Source of the DNA: Flavobacteriaceae bacterium UBA4439
GTDB taxonomy: Bacteria; Bacteroidota; Bacteroidia; Flavobacteriales; Flavobacteriaceae
Length of the DNA: 24,288 nucleotides
Reading direction: 5' to 3'
Assembly: GCA_002390455.1 (NCBI GenBank)
Contig: DGPN01000029.1
Coordinates: 1-24,288, forward strand
Of the stretch, positions 6,818 to 13,622 are shown piece after piece. Made by a program: the position numbers and the translations under genes. Position 1 is the stretch's first letter; every line of letters starts with the position of its first letter. The notes under the pieces are model-generated. The model was not told the DNA's origin. It searched no databases and worked only from the letters and a program-made list of their open reading frames with translations.

Positions 6818-8074
6818 ATGAAGATACTTCTAAAAAATGCTACAATACTAAATTACCAAAGCCCCTACAATTCCACCAATCAAGACATTCTCATTTCTCA
6901 GGGCCTTATCTCCAAAATAGCGGAGAATATCGAAGCAGACAAAGAAACCGAAGTATATACCTTTGAAAATCTACATGTTTCCTGTGGGTGGTTTGACAGT
7001 GGTGTATCATTTGGAGAGCCCGGTTTCGAAGAAAGAGAAACACTTTCCAACGGTCTGGAGGTCGCGGCAAGATCTGGTTTTACTAAAATATTGCTGAATT
7101 CCAATACGGATCCCATTCCAGATTCTAAATCCATTATTGGGCATTTGATCAAAATGAGCAGGGGATTGACCACAACATTATATCCCATAGGAGCACTAAC
7201 GGTTGAATCCAAAGGAAATCAAATGGCCTCACTCTACGATATGATCAGTGGGGGAGCGATTGCTTTTGGTGACTTCAAGCGCCCTATTCAAAAAGCCAAC
7301 TTACTCAAAATAGCACTGCAATACTGTCAAAGTTTTGAAGGAATGGTCATCTCACACCCTATTAACAATGAGTTGGCCGGCAAAGGGGTCATGCATGAGG
7401 GCATCACCAGCACCCGAATTGGTTTGAAAGGTATTCCCTCTATGGCCGAATCGGTTCAGATTGCTAGAGATCTTGAAATTTTAAAATATTCTGGAGGTAA
7501 ACTCCATATACCCAACATCAGTACTGAAGCAGGCTTAGATTTGATCAGAAAAGCAAAAAAGCAAGGACTCAAAGTCAGTTGTAGTGTTGGGCTGCCACAT
7601 TTGATTTTTGATGATACTAAATTGGAAAGTTTTGATCCAAATTTCAAAGTATTCCCTCCCATTCGATCCAAAGCAGACCAACAGGCTCTGCGGTCAGGAT
7701 TATTGGAAGGCACTATTGACATGATCAGTAGTATGCACGAACCCATGAATATTGAATTCAAAAAATTGGAGTTTGAAAACGCAGCAGCCGGGAGTCTGGG
7801 ACTGGAAAGTTGCTTTGGTATTCTCAATAAAGTTTTTCCACTGGACAAGGTCTTGAGTTTTCTAACCCGTGGAGTGAAGTGTTTTAGTATTCCTTCTCCT
7901 ACCATTGCCATTGGAGCAACTGCAGATTTAACACTTTTTAATCCCGAAATATCCTATCGTTACAGTGTTGATGATTTAAAATCGACCTCAAAGAACAGTC
8001 CTTACCTCGGATTAGAATTACAAGGGAAAGTTTTGGGCAGTTTTAACAATGGAATCCTTACACTTAACGACTAA
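6818..8074 (+). CDS. Dihydroorotase-like protein lacking catalytic residues
   Basis: The 418-residue protein has the fold plan of the amidohydrolase-family dihydroorotase: a beta-strand N-terminus, a TIM-barrel core and a C-terminal sandwich strand (IGATADLTLFNP). The key residues are gone. The metal motif D-x-H-x-H followed by LREPG reads FDSGVSFGEPG, so both histidines and the substrate arginine are replaced. The H-x-x-H-x-S segment reads HIPNIS. The DHAPH segment with the catalytic Asp reads MHEPM. The G.MHEG....IGLKGIPSMAE segment is kept. It is therefore probably not an active dihydroorotase; known non-catalytic homologues support aspartate transcarbamoylase assembly, and a similar role here is inference. 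The hydrolase gene starts 5 nt after its stop. Confidence 0.88.
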   Translation: MKILLKNATILNYQSPYNSTNQDILISQGLISKIAENIEADKETEVYTFENLHVSCGWFDSGVSFGEPGFEERETLSNGLEVAARSGFTKILLNSNTDPIPDSKSIIGHLIKMSRGLTTTLYPIGALTVESKGNQMASLYDMISGGAIAFGDFKRPIQKANLLKIALQYCQSFEGMVISHPINNELAGKGVMHEGITSTRIGLKGIPSMAESVQIARDLEILKYSGGKLHIPNISTEAGLDLIRKAKKQGLKVSCSVGLPHLIFDDTKLESFDPNFKVFPPIRSKADQQALRSGLLEGTIDMISSMHEPMNIEFKKLEFENAAAGSLGLESCFGILNKVFPLDKVLSFLTRGVKCFSIPSPTIAIGATADLTLFNPEISYRYSVDDLKSTSKNSPYLGLELQGKVLGSFNNGILTLND

Positions 8075-8079
8075 GGGTT

Positions 8080-8721
8080 ATGCTGTCCTATAAAATTAGA
8101 AAAGCAACCACTGCTAAGCTTTCTCACCCCTGTATCGTCCTTTTACACGGCTATGGAAGCAATGCCGAAGATCTTTTCTCTTTTGCCAACTATTTACCGC
8201 AACAACTTACTGTTATTTCTCTCGAAGCTCCCTTAAATACTCCATTTGGAGGAAAAGCTTGGTACTCGATTCATTTCGATGCGGCACAAGACAAATGGTC
8301 TGACATTGAGGAGGCAAAAAAGTCCTTAGAGGCCATCACTCAGCAATTGGAATATTTTATTGAAGAATATGATTTAAACCCCAAAGACATTAGTCTAATG
8401 GGCTTTAGCCAAGGAGCCATATTGAGTTGGTCACTTTTGTTGGATCATCCCAAGCGATTCAGAAGAGCAATTTGTATGAGTGGTTACATTAACACCCAAC
8501 TTTTGGAAAAACCTTTAGATGAATATCAAAATGTCTTGGCCTACGCCTCACATGGCACCAATGACCCAACTGTTCCATACCAATGGGCAGAATCAGGTAT
8601 TACTAAACTGAAGATAAACAACCCAGAAATAGTGTTCAACACCTATCCCGATGGGCACAATGTATCCCCAGAAAACTTTAAAGATTTACTGGAATGGATA
8701 TCAAAAACTAATCTGGATTAG
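8080..8721 (+). CDS. Carboxylesterase/phospholipase-family alpha/beta hydrolase
   Basis: This 213-residue cytoplasmic serine hydrolase resembles the small carboxylesterase/acyl-protein thioesterase family (Pfam Abhydrolase_2). It shows the oxyanion segment LLHGYGSNAEDL (21-32), the nucleophile elbow GFSQG with S110, the acid D162 in HGTNDPTVPY, and the histidine H193 in YPDGHNV. Its substrate cannot be read from the sequence; esters or acylated molecules are likely. The ATG at 8080 lies 5 nt after the preceding stop and overlaps a GGTT ribosome-site-like stretch, so it is co-transcribed with the pseudo-dihydroorotase. The last 14 bp overlap the convergent gene at 8708-9202. Confidence 0.9.
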   Translation: MLSYKIRKATTAKLSHPCIVLLHGYGSNAEDLFSFANYLPQQLTVISLEAPLNTPFGGKAWYSIHFDAAQDKWSDIEEAKKSLEAITQQLEYFIEEYDLNPKDISLMGFSQGAILSWSLLLDHPKRFRRAICMSGYINTQLLEKPLDEYQNVLAYASHGTNDPTVPYQWAESGITKLKINNPEIVFNTYPDGHNVSPENFKDLLEWISKTNLD

Positions 8722-9202
8722 GGTATAGAAAATGTTCTTTTAATTCAAATGTGAGGCCTCCGTTTTTGTCAATTTGATAAGTTAAAAATATTTCTCCCCA
8801 ATGGGTTCCATCAGAAAAATCTGCTATGATCCATCGATGATTGAGAATTTTTACTTTGTTAATCAAAAAAGTACGATCCATTGCAGCATAGGGGATTAAA
8901 TCGTTCTTTTCTCTTAATAAATTTGTTTCATAAAGCTGATCCTTGACATAGCTGGATATGTTTTCAAGACTTAAGTTTTCAAAATACCGCAAGGCATACT
9001 CATTGCCTTCCAATTCAAAATCGTTTTGTTCGTCGATGCGATCCTGAAGTTGAAAAATTGAATCCTTTAGATTTTCATTTCTAACTTTGGTTTCGCTCCA
9101 TTTAGCCTGTAAGTCATCAAATATCTTTTTGGAGTTAACCAATTGAAAAATGAGGATCAAAGCAGTAAATACAAACAGATAGAGAATAATATTTTTTTTC
9201 AT
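8708..9202 (-). CDS. Membrane-anchored coiled-coil protein of unknown function
   Basis: I do not recognise a domain. The 164-residue protein starts with MKKNIILYLF and has one membrane helix at about residues 5-21. A charged helical region follows at about 25-65 with heptad-like leucine and isoleucine spacing. The globular C-terminus contains HRWIIADFSDGTHWGE and FLTYQI. The likely topology is a membrane anchor with the bulk outside the cytoplasm, or an uncleaved signal. The ATG at 9202 is preferred: an upstream TTG at 9211 would add three residues but would overlap the stop of the preceding gene. It lies 5 nt downstream of the metallo-hydrolase gene, so the two are probably one transcript. 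Relatives seem confined to Flavobacteriaceae as far as I can recall. Confidence 0.75.
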   Translation of the reverse strand: MKKNIILYLFVFTALILIFQLVNSKKIFDDLQAKWSETKVRNENLKDSIFQLQDRIDEQNDFELEGNEYALRYFENLSLENISSYVKDQLYETNLLREKNDLIPYAAMDRTFLINKVKILNHRWIIADFSDGTHWGEIFLTYQIDKNGGLTFELKEHFLYPNPD

Positions 9203-9207
9203 TGATG

Positions 9208-9978
9208 TCAATTTGAGTGAATTTCAAGCTTATCGTAGGCCAAATATACGTTATCAGGGAGTTGTTTAGAGCATTCGTCATGAAAACCCAGTAAATGGCT
9301 AATATGGGTAAAATATGCCCGTTTGGGTTTGAGAAGAGCGACCATTTCTAGTGCCTCCTCCAAATTTAAATGGGTGGGGTGAGGTTCTATTCTGAGTGCA
9401 TTCAATACCAAAACATCACAATCTTTTAATTTTTTCAATTGATCATTATCAATTGATTTAACATCTGTCAAATAGGCAAAATCATCTATCCTAAAACCCA
9501 TGACAGGAAGTTGATTGTGCATTACCTCAATGGGAATCACTTTCTTTCCCTCTAGGGCAAAGACAGTATTTTTTTGAATGGTGTGAATGTCCACAGCTGG
9601 GGTACCGGGATATTTATTATCCGTTTGAAAAATATACGAAAAACGACGTGAAAGATTGTTCACCACCCTATCGGTAGCGTAGAGGGGTATATTGCCCTGT
9701 TTAAAAAAAAAAGGTCTTATATCGTCGATACCAGAGGTGTGATCTGCGTGTTCATGGGTAAACAATATACCATCCAAATGCTTGCAACCTACCCTCAGCA
9801 TCTGTTGGCGAAAATCGGGACCACAATCGATTACATAGTTTTTGTTTGCCCATTGGATCAAAACGGAGGATCTCAATCTCTTGTCCTTTGGATTATCACT
9901 CAAACAAACCGGATGTTGACTTCCTATTACGGGAATTCCTTGGGAAGTACCTGTGCCGAGAAATGTTATTTTGATCAT
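9208..9978 (-). CDS. Metallo-beta-lactamase-fold hydrolase, PhnP-like
   Basis: The 256-residue protein starts FLGTGTSQGIPV, as in PhnP-like phosphodiesterases and RNase Z relatives. Its metal motif is H75-x-H77-x-D79-H80 (THEHADH). Later ligands are suggested by VMHNQLPVMGFR, the aspartate of LTDVKSI and the histidine of THISHLLG. The N-terminal C25 and nearby residues could be part of a structural metal site, as in PhnP. No phn genes are nearby, so the substrate is probably a cyclic nucleotide, a cyclic phosphate or RNA rather than a phosphonate intermediate; this remains open. Its own promoter lies just upstream, and the downstream membrane protein gene follows after 5 nt. Confidence 0.9.
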   Translation of the reverse strand: MIKITFLGTGTSQGIPVIGSQHPVCLSDNPKDKRLRSSVLIQWANKNYVIDCGPDFRQQMLRVGCKHLDGILFTHEHADHTSGIDDIRPFFFKQGNIPLYATDRVVNNLSRRFSYIFQTDNKYPGTPAVDIHTIQKNTVFALEGKKVIPIEVMHNQLPVMGFRIDDFAYLTDVKSIDNDQLKKLKDCDVLVLNALRIEPHPTHLNLEEALEMVALLKPKRAYFTHISHLLGFHDECSKQLPDNVYLAYDKLEIHSN

Positions 9979-9988
9979 ATGTCGAATT

Positions 9989-10020
9989 CAAAAGTAAATA
10001 TTTAGGGAGATATAAAACAA
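9989..10020 (-). promoter_or_regulatory. Bacteroidota-type promoter of the metallo-hydrolase gene
   Basis: On the minus strand TTG (10020-10018) is followed after 21 bp by a perfect -7 element TACTTTTG (9996-9989). The element ends only 10 nt before the ATG at 9978, so the transcript would be nearly leaderless. I found no equally good promoter for the divergent gene at 10051 in the same 72-bp gap. Confidence 0.6.
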
Positions 10021-10050
10021 ACTTTGTAATTTTATATCATAAACTATAAT

Positions 10051-11499
10051 ATGCCAATTATTCTTCCAGGAGATAAAGAGTTTGAGAAGCGACCTTCCAT
10101 CGAACGAAAAGCTTTAAAAATAAATTTGAATGACCGTATTTACGGAACTTTCGCTGAAATTGGTGCGGGTCAGGAGGTAGCTCGTCATTTTTTCAGGGTC
10201 GGAGGTGCTTCTGGGACAATTGCCAAAACGATCAGTGCCTACGACAAAAATTTTAGTGATACCATTTACGGTGAAGAAGATGACGGGAGATATGTTACCG
10301 AAACTCGACTCCATAAAATGCTGGAAAGGGAAATCATGCTTCTTGAAACTAGAATTCCAAGAGCCAATCATCCCGATAAAATGTTTTTTGCTTTCGCCAA
10401 CACCGTTGCGACTATAGATTTTGCCAAAAAATACAAAGGGCATGGATGGATGGGTATTCGCTATCAAATTGCTCCAGAGCAGCCTTTTAATGAAATTTTA
10501 ATTCACCTTCGATTTCACCAAACCGAGGCCAGACTCCAACAGGAGGCCGTCGGGATTATGGGTGTCAATTTGATCTATGGTGCTTTTTACAATCACGATG
10601 AACCCGAAAAAATCATCAAACACCTCTATGACCACATTGACAAAACAGCCATCGAGATTGATACCATCAATTTTTCAGGCCCTGTTTTTGAAGGAGTCGA
10701 CAACCGTATTTTAAGTCTGTTTCTCCTCAAAAATGACATGACCGATGCTGTAATGTTCAATCCTAAGGGAAACAACATACTTCCTGCGCGGGTACTTTAC
10801 AAAAAAAACATCTTGGTACTGAGGGGAAGTTTTAGACCTGTTACCAAAGTCAATATTGACATGTTTAAAAAATCTTATGACATATTCATAAAGGAACAGA
10901 ATGTTGACGAAAACAAAACCGAGGTGATTTTTGAAATTACCCTTTCCAATCTCACCTCGCAGGGTGAGATCGATGAATCTGACTTTATGGATCGAGCCAA
11001 GCTATTGTGTTCCTTGGGACATACAGTAATGATTTCAGATTTTAAAGAATACTACAAAATGGTGGACTACCTCTCAGAATACACCAAAGAGCAAATAGGT
11101 TTGACTATGGGGGTCAGTAACTTTGTTGAAATTTTCGATGAACAATACTACAAAGATGTAAAAGGGGGGATATTAGAGGCTTTTGGGAAAATGTTCCACA
11201 ACAACCTCAAGGTTTATCTTTATCCGATGAAACATGCCGAATCTGGTGAAATCATTAACTCTAATAACCTCAAGCTACACCCCCGTATGAAGGATTTTTA
11301 CAAATTCTTCAAGTACAATGGTAAGGTGGTTGATATTTTTGACTATGAAAGTGAATATCTCTCTATATTTTCAAGGGAAATACTCTCCGATATCAAATCA
11401 GATAAAGGCGACTGGAAAGACAAACTCCCTGAAGGAATTGCGGAGATGATTATGAAAAATAAAATGTTTGGCTTTAAAGGAAAAAAGGTGAAAGTCTAA
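10051..11499 (+). CDS. Conserved 482-residue protein of unknown function
   Basis: The frame is long, clean and in the codon style of its neighbours, so the gene is real. I recognise it as a protein kept in many flavobacteria but can assign no domain. It has no signal peptide and no clear membrane helix, so it is cytoplasmic. Notable segments are EIGAGQEVARHFFRVGGASGTIAKTISAYDK (residues 36-66), YKGHGWMGIRYQ, and IHLRFHQTEARLQQEAVGIMGVNLIYGAFYN. The GAGQ and GGASGT stretches are glycine-rich loops that could bind a nucleotide or phosphate, but no standard P-loop is present. Relatives carry database labels such as TonB-dependent receptor or nicotinate-nucleotide adenylyltransferase; neither fits what is seen. 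Its stop overlaps that of bcp by 4 bp. Confidence 0.85.
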   Translation: MPIILPGDKEFEKRPSIERKALKINLNDRIYGTFAEIGAGQEVARHFFRVGGASGTIAKTISAYDKNFSDTIYGEEDDGRYVTETRLHKMLEREIMLLETRIPRANHPDKMFFAFANTVATIDFAKKYKGHGWMGIRYQIAPEQPFNEILIHLRFHQTEARLQQEAVGIMGVNLIYGAFYNHDEPEKIIKHLYDHIDKTAIEIDTINFSGPVFEGVDNRILSLFLLKNDMTDAVMFNPKGNNILPARVLYKKNILVLRGSFRPVTKVNIDMFKKSYDIFIKEQNVDENKTEVIFEITLSNLTSQGEIDESDFMDRAKLLCSLGHTVMISDFKEYYKMVDYLSEYTKEQIGLTMGVSNFVEIFDEQYYKDVKGGILEAFGKMFHNNLKVYLYPMKHAESGEIINSNNLKLHPRMKDFYKFFKYNGKVVDIFDYESEYLSIFSREILSDIKSDKGDWKDKLPEGIAEMIMKNKMFGFKGKKVKV

Positions 11500-11954
11500 A
11501 TACTTTCCAATATTTGTGCTGCGTGATCTTTCGTTTTCACTTTACTGATTACCTTCTCAACAATCCCTTTCTCGTCAATCAAAAAAGTGGTTCTGTGAAT
11601 CCCGTCATATTCTTTTCCCATGAACTTTTTAAGCCCCCAAACACCAAAGGCATTGATTACCGATTTGTCCTCATCTGCCAGTAAAGGAAAAGGCAATTCA
11701 TACTTGTCCGCAAAATTTTTCTGCTTTTTTGGATTGTCAGCACTAACCCCAAACAATTGGAAGCCTTTGTCTTGTAGAACTTTATAATGATCTCTTAGGT
11801 TACAAGCCTCAGCCGTACATCCGGGTGTGTTGGCCTTTGGATAAAAAAATACGATGCTTTTTTTTCCTGCCATGTCAGTAGAGCTAACAATATTTTCATC
11901 TTGATCGACGGAAGTAAATGGAGGAATAGCGTCTCCGGGTTGTAGTGTATTCAT
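11496..11954 (-). CDS. bcp: Thioredoxin-dependent peroxiredoxin, BCP/PrxQ type
   Basis: This 152-residue peroxiredoxin reduces hydrogen and organic peroxides using thioredoxin. The peroxidatic cysteine is C46 within YPKANTPGCTAEACNLRD, and the resolving cysteine is C51, giving the C-x4-C spacing of atypical two-Cys BCP/PrxQ enzymes. A thioredoxin-fold end with TTFLIDEKG is present. There is no signal peptide. The gene is divergent from nth, with a 39-bp AT-rich spacer in which I could not identify a convincing TAnnTTTG element for either gene. Its last 4 bp (CTAA) are shared with the stop of the convergent 482-residue protein gene. Confidence 0.96.
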   Translation of the reverse strand: MNTLQPGDAIPPFTSVDQDENIVSSTDMAGKKSIVFFYPKANTPGCTAEACNLRDHYKVLQDKGFQLFGVSADNPKKQKNFADKYELPFPLLADEDKSVINAFGVWGLKKFMGKEYDGIHRTTFLIDEKGIVEKVISKVKTKDHAAQILESI

Positions 11955-11993
11955 ATTAATTTTTTATTTTAATCGAAATAACGAAAAATCTAA

Positions 11994-12644
11994 ATGACTA
12001 AAAAGGAAAAGGTTTTGTTTGTCTTGGAGGAGTTGGATAAATTATATCCAGAAATCCCCATCCCGCTTGACCATAAAGACCCCTATACCCTATTGATTGC
12101 AGTATTACTGTCTGCTCAAAGCACAGACGTTAGGGTCAACCAAATCACACCAATTTTATTTAACAAAGCAGATACTCCACAGCAAATGATCAAGCTGAGC
12201 GTTGATCAAATCAGAGACATCATCAAACCCGTAGGACTCTCTCCTATGAAATCTAAGGGCATTCATGGATTGTCCCACATACTGATAAATGAACACCAAG
12301 GTAAAGTTCCCAAAAGTTTTGAAGCTTTAGAAGCGCTACCTGCAGTAGGGCACAAAACGGCGAGTGTGGTAATGTCCCAGGCCTTTGGCGTTCCTGCTTT
12401 TCCCGTTGATACTCACATACACAGGTTGATGTATAGATGGGGCTTTTCCAACGGTAAAAATGTCGTTCAGACCGAACGTGATGCCAAACGTCTTTTTCCA
12501 AAAAACAAATGGAATGAATTACACCTTCAAATGATCTGGTATGGGAGAGAATACTGTCCAGCAAGAGGTTGGAATATCCATAAGGACATCATCACAACTG
12601 CTATTGGACGGAAATCCGTCATCAATAAGCAGATAAAAAAATAG
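11994..12644 (+). CDS. nth: Endonuclease III, without the C-terminal iron-sulfur cluster
   Basis: Nth is a bifunctional DNA glycosylase/AP lyase of base-excision repair that removes oxidised pyrimidines. The N-terminal LLSAQSTD segment (38-45), the helix-hairpin-helix LPAVGHKTASVV with catalytic K121, and PVDTH with catalytic D139 are all present. The C-terminal C-x6-C-x2-C-x5-C cluster of E. coli Nth is absent: only C188, in REYCPARGW, remains, and it is the only cysteine in the 216 residues. The frame is otherwise intact and ends cleanly 2 bp before the convergent small gene, so this is a lineage form, not a frameshift. Yeast Ntg1 is a known cluster-free homologue. Confidence 0.95.
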   Translation: MTKKEKVLFVLEELDKLYPEIPIPLDHKDPYTLLIAVLLSAQSTDVRVNQITPILFNKADTPQQMIKLSVDQIRDIIKPVGLSPMKSKGIHGLSHILINEHQGKVPKSFEALEALPAVGHKTASVVMSQAFGVPAFPVDTHIHRLMYRWGFSNGKNVVQTERDAKRLFPKNKWNELHLQMIWYGREYCPARGWNIHKDIITTAIGRKSVINKQIKK

Positions 12645-12646
12645 AA

Positions 12647-12781
12647 TCAGTTGTTTCTCACCGAATCTTCGACCAAGCTTTTATTTTGCTCGTAATACTT
12701 TGAAAAAGCCATTATACGTCGGATGACGATTGGTCTAGGTTCGTTTTCAGTATTTTTTTTCTTAGAGTAATGTTGTTGCAT
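12647..12781 (-). CDS. Small 44-residue basic protein downstream of the sigma factor
   Basis: A short frame opens with ATG at 12781 and ends with TGA at 12649-12647. The first residues are MQQHYSKKKN, and the core reads RPIVIRRIMAFSKYYEQNK (residues 16-34). It is rich in Lys and Arg and probably largely helical. It lies 45 nt downstream of the sigma factor gene on the same strand, and its stop is 2 bp from the nth stop, the same tight packing seen at every other convergent pair in the window. From memory, short proteins with a P-x3-I-x2-I-x2-(F/Y)SK core occur beside sigma factors in other flavobacteria. I know no function. An anti-sigma or sigma-linked role would be speculation. Confidence 0.55.
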   Translation of the reverse strand: MQQHYSKKKNTENEPRPIVIRRIMAFSKYYEQNKSLVEDSVRNN

Positions 12782-12826
12782 ACATTGGCATTTACTCTAA
12801 AAACGAAAAAATAAACTAAAAATTGC

Positions 12827-13420
12827 CTAGTGGGTCAGAAGTATTTGATTGTCCTCAATCATCTTTCTGAGGTTGATGATGGCATATCTCATCCTGCCCA
12901 AAGCAGTATTGATACTTACACCCGTAATTTCCGCAATTTCTTTAAAACTCATATCTCTATAGAGCCTCATATTTAAAACCTCTTTTTGATCATCCGGAAG
13001 CTCAGTAATCAGGTTATGCAAGTCATTAACAACCTGATCTTTAATCAAATTATTTTCTGCATTTGGAGAATTGTCCGTAATGAATTGAAAAACATCGTAG
13101 TCATCACTGGCTTCAAATTTGGGCATACGATTGGATTTTCTGAAATGATCAATAACTAAATTATGGGAAATACGCATTACCCATGAAAGAAATTTACCTT
13201 CTTCATTATATACACCATTTTTGAGGGTTTTAATGACCTTAATAAAAGTTTCTTGGAAGATATCTTCTGCGATATCTCGATTGAGAACTTTGGAAAAGAT
13301 AAAGTTATAAATCTTTGACTTGTGCTTGTAAATAAGAATCTCTAAAGATTTTTCATCCCCTGAAATATACTCACTTACCAAGTGGGCATCAGTTTGTTGA
13401 GAAAATTGGGTGGTTTGCAT
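12827..13420 (-). CDS. ECF-type RNA polymerase sigma factor
   Basis: The 197-residue protein has sigma region 2 at about residues 27-97 (AEDIFQETFIKV, then SWVMRISHNLVIDHFRK) and region 4 at about 138-188 (LPDDQKEVLNMRLYRDMSF, then a helix-turn-helix, IAEITGVSINTALGRMR). Regions 1 and 3 are missing, as expected of the extracytoplasmic-function class (RpoE-like). No FecR-type or transmembrane anti-sigma gene follows; instead a 44-residue gene lies downstream. The divergent neighbour is a uvrA paralogue, which may hint at a stress link, though this is inference. A good promoter lies at 13509-13539, and the leader holds an unusual inverted repeat (13421-13482) ending at the start codon. Confidence 0.93.
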   Translation of the reverse strand: MQTTQFSQQTDAHLVSEYISGDEKSLEILIYKHKSKIYNFIFSKVLNRDIAEDIFQETFIKVIKTLKNGVYNEEGKFLSWVMRISHNLVIDHFRKSNRMPKFEASDDYDVFQFITDNSPNAENNLIKDQVVNDLHNLITELPDDQKEVLNMRLYRDMSFKEIAEITGVSINTALGRMRYAIINLRKMIEDNQILLTH

Positions 13421-13482
13421 AAACTACTTTTTTTTGTCAGCAAAGCTGATTTAAACGAAACAATACGATTTAAAAGTAGTTT
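13421..13482 (-). promoter_or_regulatory. Structured leader of the sigma factor: 11-bp inverted repeat with inner hairpin
   Basis: AAACTACTTTT at 13421-13431 is perfectly complementary to AAAAGTAGTTT at 13472-13482. Between them TCAGC-AAA-GCTGA (13437-13449) forms a separate 5-bp hairpin. Read on the minus strand, the predicted transcript from 13509-13539 contains both arms, and the second arm ends exactly at the base before the AUG. Pairing would hold the ribosome-entry region in a stem. The stem is AU-rich with two GC pairs, so it is weak and could be regulated; a DNA-level operator is the alternative. Confidence 0.4.
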
Positions 13483-13508
13483 TGTGCTATAGGCAATAAT
13501 TTTTTTAA

Positions 13509-13539
13509 CAAATATAGTTATATTTTGAATAAAAATCAA
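13509..13539 (-). promoter_or_regulatory. Bacteroidota-type promoter of the sigma factor gene
   Basis: On the minus strand TTG (13539-13537) is followed after 20 bp by TATATTTG (13516-13509), a perfect TAnnTTTG. The predicted start of transcription near 13502 gives a leader of roughly 80 nt, long for this window, containing the inverted repeat next to the start codon. Confidence 0.6.
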
Positions 13540-13598
13540 ATGATTCAACTTTCATCTATTTTTAATGCACTGGCATGAAGGTTTGCCAAGATTAGTTG

Positions 13599-13606
13599 TA
13601 ATTTTG
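13599..13606 (+). promoter_or_regulatory. -7 element upstream of the uvrA paralogue
   Basis: TAATTTTG matches TAnnTTTG perfectly and ends 16 nt before the ATG at 13623. The closest upstream TTG (13583-13585) is only 13 bp away, shorter than usual, so the -33 part is uncertain. No SOS-type operator is obvious in the gap. Confidence 0.45.
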
Positions 13607-13622
13607 TCGTTAGATTTTTTCA

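Noticed and set aside
7456..7911. 151-codon minus-strand frame within the pseudo-dihydroorotase gene
   Set aside because: It is fully antisense to a gene with clear family similarity, and its composition (Ser/Leu/Pro-rich) is typical of a shadow frame.
10051..11499. Annotation as a TonB-dependent receptor
   Set aside because: There is no signal peptide, plug domain, TonB box or beta-barrel pattern; the protein looks cytoplasmic.
12540..12644. Frameshift explaining the missing iron-sulfur cysteines of Nth
   Set aside because: The frame to the stop reads a coherent REYCPARGW.IHKD end seen, from memory, in other flavobacterial Nth proteins, and the gene ends in the same tight packing as its neighbours.
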